From assembly GCA_030278955.1 (NCBI GenBank), contig JAOANR010000006.1, forward strand, positions 6,414,415-6,478,414: a DNA stretch of 64,000 bases, in the 5' to 3' direction. Below are positions 57,444 to 64,000 of this stretch, piece by piece. The notes below the pieces were generated by a model. That model was not told the origin of the DNA and searched no databases. It saw only the letters and a program-made list of their open reading frames with translations. Both the position numbers and the translations under genes were made by a program. Source of the stretch: Hygrophila difformis. Its lineage: Eukaryota; Streptophyta; Magnoliopsida; Lamiales; Acanthaceae. Within the stretch, counting starts at the first letter, position 1. Every line of letters starts with the position of its first letter.

Positions 57444-58815
57444 ATCCCTTGTAAACTGTAGGAGATCGCATATACAGATTACAGGCGAAAGGATCAGCTG
57501 CAGATGTGCTGGTTTTGCCAATAGAATTAGAACGAGTAATACTTTATCATGTCTTGCTAAACCCCGACATCTTTTTCTCTAATACCAACACAGATTCATT
57601 CGAACAAAATTTTTAAAGATGTCTCGTTGATTGACAAGTGTTGGGTCAGCCATGGCAAGAGCAGGGCAATTCAGGCAAGTTCATCAAGGTTTCTTAATTG
57701 TGGCATAACGCTTTGTTTCAAATTATTCAGTTGAAATTGATGATTCAATAACTCAAATATAGAGTATGATCTTGATTTGGCTGCCATTTAGTACAATTTC
57801 AATTATAAATTTCATTTTGTTTGATATGAATGTTTGATTATGTGATTTTTTTTAAATATATTCTTTCGAATTATCTAGCAATTAAGATGGGTTGGGTGTA
57901 GTACGTGGGGTAATGCGTGCTCTGGACTCCACATGGTAAAACCATCCCTTATTCAAACAAAAATTTTATGAATTTACAAAAATAAAATAAAATAAAACCG
58001 CACATCACATGGAGTCTATATGTAATAATACACCCCTTAAATGGACAATGCAACACATGAATGTGAAAAAAAAAAAACAAACCAGCCTGTCTTCTGATTC
58101 CTGCACATTTAATTGGAATTCAACCAATTTTCAGCTACCTATGTCTATGTTGTATCCCCTCTCCCATTCTTACACCCTTCCTAGCCACTAATTAAATCAC
58201 ATCACATGCATTCCTCTACACATACTCCAAATTAAATCTCACATCATTAGGGTTTGCCTTTCTTCAATTTAAATTATTGGACCAAAAAAAAAAAAAAAAA
58301 GAAATCCCTAATATGAGAAGATAGGCTGTTGCTTGGTCGGGATTCCTTATTTCCTCCGATTTCATCACATTTAATTTTGTGGGCTTTATCTCTACATGTA
58401 CGAAAACAAAAAGGAAAAAACAAAGCAATGGTGCAAACAAAATGGTATGGACAAAAATGGGAACTCTCACCATCATATCTAACATTACAGTGACCATATA
58501 TAATTACAAAACAGCATCTTGACCATTCTCAACAAAAGAGCGATCAAGATAGTGGTACTTATCTTAATCACTCAACAGAAAATGAAAAAAATAAAGATTA
58601 AAATATAAGAAAAAGAAAAACATTTACAAATGAAGAGCAGACTATGGGGTGGGGCACCCAAACAGAAACACTTATCACTCATGCAATGTTGTAACCCTAA
58701 AACCCTAAAGACTGAACGTTGACCCACTCTCTCCAGCATTTTATTCAATATCTTAATTTGTGTTTTAATTTAGCTTTGGACAACACAGAATAGTGCAAAA
58801 AAAAAAGGAAAATGA
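57444..58815. other. Convergent 3' region between PPR gene and Cys-cluster gene
   Basis: AT-rich non-coding DNA with A runs at 58068-58078 and 58284-58300. No gene is recognised. Confidence 0.6.
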
Positions 58816-60738
58816 TCAGCTGATTCCAGCCGCGCCGACGCCCACCTTGTGCGGCTCCATCTCCGTTTTCAAACTCGCATTTTTCCAGAAACACGAATCC
58901 GGCATTAGTTTAGCCCCTGCCGTCCGCATCGGCTCCGACTTGCATCTGGTCAATGCGAGGGGCTCGTAAGTTCCTCCCGCCACCATCTTCTGCTCGATCA
59001 TGGACGAGCACGACGACCGCGGCGGCTGCAGGTGATGATCGTTTTTCTTGGGTACATTCACATTGATACTGCTGGGCTTAGGCGGCTTGCTCTCATTGTT
59101 AACGACGTTGGGGGGCCTCCTCTTGGCCGCCGCCGCCGCCTCGTGGTGGCAGCAGCCGCCGGATTTGGCTGTTTTGTGAGGCTTGCGGGCCGGTAACCAC
59201 CTGATGAAATCGGTGCCACGAACCCACGTTTCTTTTGAGACCTCCATTGATAGCTTGGGCTCGCACATCATTAGGAGTAAGCAGTCCGGCAGTGCTGCTG
59301 CTGCTGGGCTTTGGCCTTCGTTTTCTTTCTTTGTGATTTCGGCTTCCTTTTCTGGATTGGTTTCGTTTTCTTGATGGATTTGTTGTCCTGGTTGACCTGT
59401 TTTCTGATTCGGCTCTTCGATGTCCTGTTCGTGTAGCTCTTCTTCTTGGGTAATTGATATTGATTCCGTCTCTGTTTCTTGCAGAGGCTTTTCGGTGGCT
59501 TCTTGGTTGGGTTGGATTCCAGAGTCTTGGAATTGCTCCTTGTTGTTTTCTTGGTCAAGAAGAGCTTCGAATGAGGACATATTAGACTCTACCTCCTCCT
59601 CCTCCTCCTCTTCTTCTTCTTGATTTTCTTCTGCCGCCATTAAAGATTCCTCCTTTTTCACTTCCACAGCGACTGATTCGTCCGGATCACAGTCCGCACT
59701 TTCCAGTTCCAAGCTATGTTGTACTAATTCATTTTGAAGCGGCTCTTCTTCAACTGAGACAACGCCAATTTCTTCAGAAACTTGGTCCAATTCATCAGCC
59801 AAGATCGCTCCTTTATCTTCCTCACATGGCGTGTCTTGTTCTTCTTCTTGAGTTTCTTCAGCGTCGTCGTATATGTTGGCGGCCCAACTGATTCGATTGG
59901 CGAGGGCAGCCATTTTCATGGGATCAGATCTGCATCTCATGAGCAGAAGAGCATTTTTTGGAGGTAGGCAAATGCTCACCCTTGCTGGTTCCTCCTCCAG
60001 CTCCGTACTCAGCTGCCCCTTCACCTCAATCCTTCCGTTTCTAACCTCAATGTCGTCAAACACGTGCCGTCTTGAACTTCTGACCACTGATTCCTCCGCC
60101 GCCGCCGCCGCCGCCGCCGGGGACGCCTCCACTATCAGTTCAATCTCCCTATTCCTTCCTCCGCCATCGCTCACGCACAGCACCCACTTACATATTCCAT
60201 TCCCGCAGCAGCATTTACCCTTCTCGGAACACGAAGAGGAGGAAAAACAAGAAGAACAAGAACACCTGCAGGAAGAACAAGAACACCAGCTGCAGGGGAA
60301 CCAGCAGCAGAAATCCGCCCCGAATCCACGCAAGGCCTCACAAATAGACGAGATCGGCAAGTGAACCCATCTCTGGTTCCTAGTCCGCGGCGGTTGACTG
60401 CGTCGGGAGCCCATCCCCCCAGCGTGAGAAGACTGATGATCCATCTTCCTGAAACTAGCCTCCCCAAAACTCCCCCTTTTGGAAAGACTCCGGCGGCATT
60501 GCTGCTGCTTCTTCGCCTTCCTCTTCGATTTAACCCTCACTTGCCCAATGCAGGTCACCTTAGGAGAAGAGGGTTCGTGGCTGTTCCCGGTGCCATTACC
60601 GTGGCCCTCGAATGCTGCGCCGGCGGCGGCAGACCTTTTTCTGCCAAAAGGGGAAGCATTCGAGCGCAGACGGCGCCTGAGGAAGGAGAAATCACGGGTG
60701 GCGCGGACAGGGCCGAGAATAGATTTGGCGAGTTTCAT
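58816..60738 (-). CDS. Uncharacterised plant protein with a Cys cluster and acidic middle
   Basis: A single exon codes 640 residues. The N-terminus is basic (MKLAKSILGP, RRRLRSN, KSKRKAKKQQQ). Residues 144-188 hold 15 cysteines in 45 positions (CCWFPCSWCSCSSCRCSCSS and onward), broken only by Ser, Trp, Gly and Lys. An alanine run lies at about 206-214. The motif R-C-[RK]-S-[DE]-P-M occurs twice: RCRSDPMKMAALANR near 271 and RCKSEPMRTAGAKLMPD near 605, with a long Glu/Gln-rich segment between them (about 290-480). The final part is SCFWKNASLKTEMEP. I recognise the RCKSEP motif as shared by a group of plant proteins of unknown function but cannot give a role. The frame is open throughout with strong codon structure, so it is a real gene. 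Confidence 0.85.
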   Translation of the reverse strand: MKLAKSILGPVRATRDFSFLRRRLRSNASPFGRKRSAAAGAAFEGHGNGTGNSHEPSSPKVTCIGQVRVKSKRKAKKQQQCRRSLSKRGSFGEASFRKMDHQSSHAGGMGSRRSQPPRTRNQRWVHLPISSICEALRGFGADFCCWFPCSWCSCSSCRCSCSSCFSSSSCSEKGKCCCGNGICKWVLCVSDGGGRNREIELIVEASPAAAAAAAEESVVRSSRRHVFDDIEVRNGRIEVKGQLSTELEEEPARVSICLPPKNALLLMRCRSDPMKMAALANRISWAANIYDDAEETQEEEQDTPCEEDKGAILADELDQVSEEIGVVSVEEEPLQNELVQHSLELESADCDPDESVAVEVKKEESLMAAEENQEEEEEEEEEVESNMSSFEALLDQENNKEQFQDSGIQPNQEATEKPLQETETESISITQEEELHEQDIEEPNQKTGQPGQQIHQENETNPEKEAEITKKENEGQSPAAAALPDCLLLMMCEPKLSMEVSKETWVRGTDFIRWLPARKPHKTAKSGGCCHHEAAAAAKRRPPNVVNNESKPPKPSSINVNVPKKNDHHLQPPRSSCSSMIEQKMVAGGTYEPLALTRCKSEPMRTAGAKLMPDSCFWKNASLKTEMEPHKVGVGAAGIS

Positions 60739-63700
60739 TGAGAAAAAAGGTTGGGGAGAGAATAGACGTGGTGGATCAGTATATTCAGTTCTGCATCTGC
60801 AGCAGCTGCCTCTGCGGCGATTGAGTGGTGAAGAAATCAGAAAAATGGGGCAGGCTGCACTGCATTGCGTTACTGCATTATGGTACTCTCCTCCTGTTGG
60901 ATATTTTTATTTTTCTTGTTTTTACAGCAGTAAGTTTGGGAGGGATGATTGGGATCGACGCAGTAAAAAGTAAGTAAACAGAAAGAGGGAGATATGATGA
61001 TAAAGAGTGAAGGGGAATGGACAGATTGGGTAAGTGTACATGAATGAATGTAAGAAATTTGCAGTGGTCAGTAGTAAAGACTGATCTGGAGGAGTAGCCA
61101 GTAGCCAGTAGCGTGTGTGACAGTCAGACACTGCACGATTCTTGGCGCTAATGCCCTTGATGTTCTGACTTTTTGTAATTACTTTATTGTATATGGGATT
61201 TTCTTTTTAAATATTTTTATTTCGTAGTATATGAATATGATATATACTGATTGTACATGGGCTTCCTTTGTTTCATTTTGGCACTTGGGACTACTGCCGT
61301 CTGCCACTCACACTACTCACTCATAAAAGTTTTCGAATATCGAAGAATTCCTAGATACTAACTAGGTTCAAATTATATTCACCATATGGTACTATTGTTC
61401 TAGTATTTACTGTAAGTTACTTCGATTTCAAAAGTGAACTGCAAAAGGCACTTAACAAAAAGGGTTCCATGTTGCAAATAAAATAAAATAACCTAAACTG
61501 AGATCAACAGATATAAATTAAAACTTTTGATTAAATTGGAGCAACCAAACTAACGGACGGCCCCCTACAATGCACCCATAGGCCATTGCTATATTTAGTG
61601 ATGGAACAAAGATATTCAATAAAAGAAGGGGGAAAATGGAATACGTGTCAATTTTTATTTAACTATATTATAAAATACATAGAGTATACTAATATTTAAA
61701 GAAGAAAAAAATGGATATTCCGGGCACACCAATCAATTCTCCTACACATATATACTGGTACTGATAATAGTTTTGGGAACAAAGATAAGTAAAACCAAAT
61801 GATGCAAATTTAAATCTTGCATAAAAGTATTAGATGATGGATATAGAGTAAAATGATATCATCATAATCCAATTTTAGTGTAAAAGCAAAGAGCCGCCAC
61901 GTACCCTCCTGTTATTATTACTACTACACTATATATGTGGAACAATGGAAGGAGACGAGTTGAGAATTGAGACAAGAGCAACGTACAAGGAAAACAATCA
62001 ACACATGATGAATGCCACTTTAATTTCTTTCAAGTTCCAACCAATTAAAACACACTCCTCACTCCCCACCCCATCAGTCAAAGCTGACTTATTATTCACC
62101 CTTTCATTACCAAATTCAAATTGGATTACTATTTAGATGGTTTGGTCATTGACTCATTGGTGTTGGGTTACTTCCGTTACACTTTACTCTACGTATCAAG
62201 AAATTAAAGGGCGGCAGCTGTACTTTGATTGAGACCGGCCGGGGGAAGCAATGCCTAAACCTTGTCGGCTTCTTCATCATCATCATCATCATCACTCTTC
62301 AAATCTGAAAAATACAGCACACACAACATACACATCCTCAAGGACAAAAAATCCCAGAAATTTAATCCAAGCATTCAATCAATATTCCCCAATTGAACAT
62401 CAGATCCAACAATGACGGTAGGGGCCTGCCCGCCCCCGAACGCTTGCCATTAATTAGGTACACAATGAATGGTCATATAGTTTATCAAAATTTTAACAGT
62501 AACATTAAAAAAAAAAAAATAATGCAATACTACTTACTATCCAACAGTGCTGGACAATAGTTGTGTGTTGACAGGAAACAGTTATGTCTGTGGATTAATT
62601 AATAATGGAATGAAAACAAGAAGAAATACTAATAAATAAATGAATGATCAGTTGAGAGCGGTGGTCAGAGATGGGATTGTGGTGTCTGTTGAATGCTTCA
62701 AATCTTGGGGTTTGATATACGTAGCAAATAATGAACATGGGCACTGCCCACTAGCCATAGCAGTAGAATTAATTACTACTACATGAGAACAAAAGATTCA
62801 AAAGCTAGCTAGCTAGGTGACGAAATGAAATGTGTGCCTGAAATTTAAAGTGTCCACAATTGGGATATATGATCAGAATTGAGAAGATGGGAATATATCG
62901 TATATGCTGCATGCTAGTTACTACTACACTCATCAATCGTCAGTCATCATCGTGTACAAACTACAAATGGCCCACAGTCCTTCCTTGTCTCTGACCCTCT
63001 CAGAAGATATTTTTTTCCCAATTATCGTCAATTTTGGCGCAATCTCTCTCTGATGTTTTTTTTATTTACTTCTGTATAGTTTGTTTGTTATCCATCTTTA
63101 TTGTTAGGACTTAGGATTTGGGACTTCACTTGAATGATTCAGATTTGCATAAACTCATTTCTTGAAAGTGTTTTTTCAATGATTATCTAAAACCAATGTG
63201 TGTATGTATACATAATGAATGAATAGATATGTTGGAATTTGCAGAAGGGTCGAGTGACAGTGACGGGAATGGAGAGTGAGTGCCTGGGGTATACTTATAG
63301 TAGTATATTCTTGTATATCTGGTCAAGAACAGGCCACGACAGGTTTCACTCCATAAGTCCCTTACAAATGTGGCTGTCATAAAATATTTGCACACTGCAC
63401 ACATAATAGTACTAATGATATGATATGAATCACAACGCCACAATGTCCCCAGTTATTTACACTTGAAAACTCCGCTTGGTTTTTGTTCCCGCGGAATCTT
63501 ACGCTTCCATTATTTTGAAATTGAAATCATTTAAATTACAACAAGTTACGTATTCCAAAATCCAAATATTGATCGGCTTTCCAAAAAAAAAAAAAAAAAT
63601 CCAAATATTGATCGTCACACGCAGTTAATGACAAAAACGGGATTGTCTTTGTACCAAAAGGATCGGTCCCACAAAGAATGAGAGAGAGAGAGAAAGAAAG

Positions 63701-64000
63701 AGATTGTACAAACATAAAAACAGTGAAATTCGTACATGAGTGGGAGTCGATCACTCACAAATATGGAGCATTCAAAAACAATTAGTATAATAATTTTGTT
63801 ATTACAATTAATGTGTACAATGCAAACGTATAAAAATTAGGTTGTCAGCTGGCTAGATGCTGCAGCTAATTTAATGTTTGATTTTATTTTTAGTTTTTCG
63901 GATTTGTACAAGTATCCTCAATTTTCAAAGTAGTTTCCACAGTAGTATATTTGAAATAATATTGTACTATTGTTTGTTTTTGTGCCATCAAACCTCCAAA
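60739..64000. other. Long intergenic region without a convincing gene
   Basis: The first ~300 bp are the promoter/leader of the minus-strand Cys-cluster gene. From there on the DNA is AT-rich. A (CAT) microsatellite lies at about 62275-62295, an A run at 63582-63599 and an (AG) run at about 63679-63699. A possible minus-strand terminal exon at 62255-62304 is treated under findings. No mobile element with readable ends was found. Confidence 0.5.

Noticed and set aside
59873..60364. 163-residue plus-strand frame rich in Ser, Glu and Gln
   Set aside because: It is antisense to the Cys-cluster gene, whose frame is longer and has conserved-looking motifs.
63250..63290. miR156-like phrase (gagtgacagtgacggg)
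   Set aside because: It diverges from the mature sequence and no pairing arm lies nearby.

Overview
This window is nuclear DNA from a flowering plant. Its genes carry many short GT-AG introns, the intergenic DNA is AT-rich and crowded with small DNA transposons, and every recognisable protein is of plant type (UBC35/36-type E2, plant-type PEP carboxylase, MBF1, FYVE-SYLF protein, X8 protein, At1g78530-like kinase, FLX-like, DUF1685, DUF3082, PLS-DYW PPR). Protein style suggests a core eudicot, perhaps an asterid; I cannot name the species.

Layout, left to right. 0.1-1.7 kb (+): 3' part of a beta-1,3-galactosyltransferase gene. 3.2-5.7 kb (-): Ubc13-type E2, 8 exons, 153 aa. 6.8-10.7 kb (-): PEP carboxylase, 10 exons, 961 aa, with an altered phosphorylation motif. 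12.0-13.7 and 16.3-17.8 kb (+): tandem pair of MBF1 coactivator genes with small transposons between them. 18.8-22.8 kb (-): FYVE zinc finger plus SYLF protein, 545 aa. 22.8-26.1 kb: transposon graveyard. 27.8-30.0 kb (+): BED-finger hAT-transposase-derived gene of the DAYSLEEPER type. 30.8-31.6 kb (-): small secreted X8 protein. 32.3-33.7 kb (-): short receptor-like kinase. 33.8-39 kb: hAT, MULE-like and Stowaway-like elements. 39.1-40.9 kb (+): FLX-like coiled-coil protein. 41-44.2 kb: transposons and a SINE. 44.2-48.85 kb: an apparently complete PIF/Harbinger transposon with two divergent ORFs and a 177-bp tandem array between them. 51.1-51.9 kb (+): DUF1685 protein. 52.3-53.6 kb (+): DUF3082 membrane protein. 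55.2-57.4 kb (+): DYW-class PPR protein. 58.8-60.7 kb (-): uncharacterised Cys-cluster and acidic protein. 60.7-64 kb: no convincing gene.

The cellular genes are ordinary single-copy plant loci with no shared pathway; only the MBF1 pair is a local duplication. The most unusual content is mobile: the PIF/Harbinger element, with its hairpin-rich left end and hairpin-bearing tandem repeats in the shared upstream region of its two genes; a MULE-like element whose ~500-bp inverted repeats each carry a Stowaway-like MITE; and several non-autonomous hAT elements with readable 8-bp target duplications. Exon joins were derived by eye from GT-AG (one GC-AG) sites, reading frame and recalled family sequences; no alignment was run.
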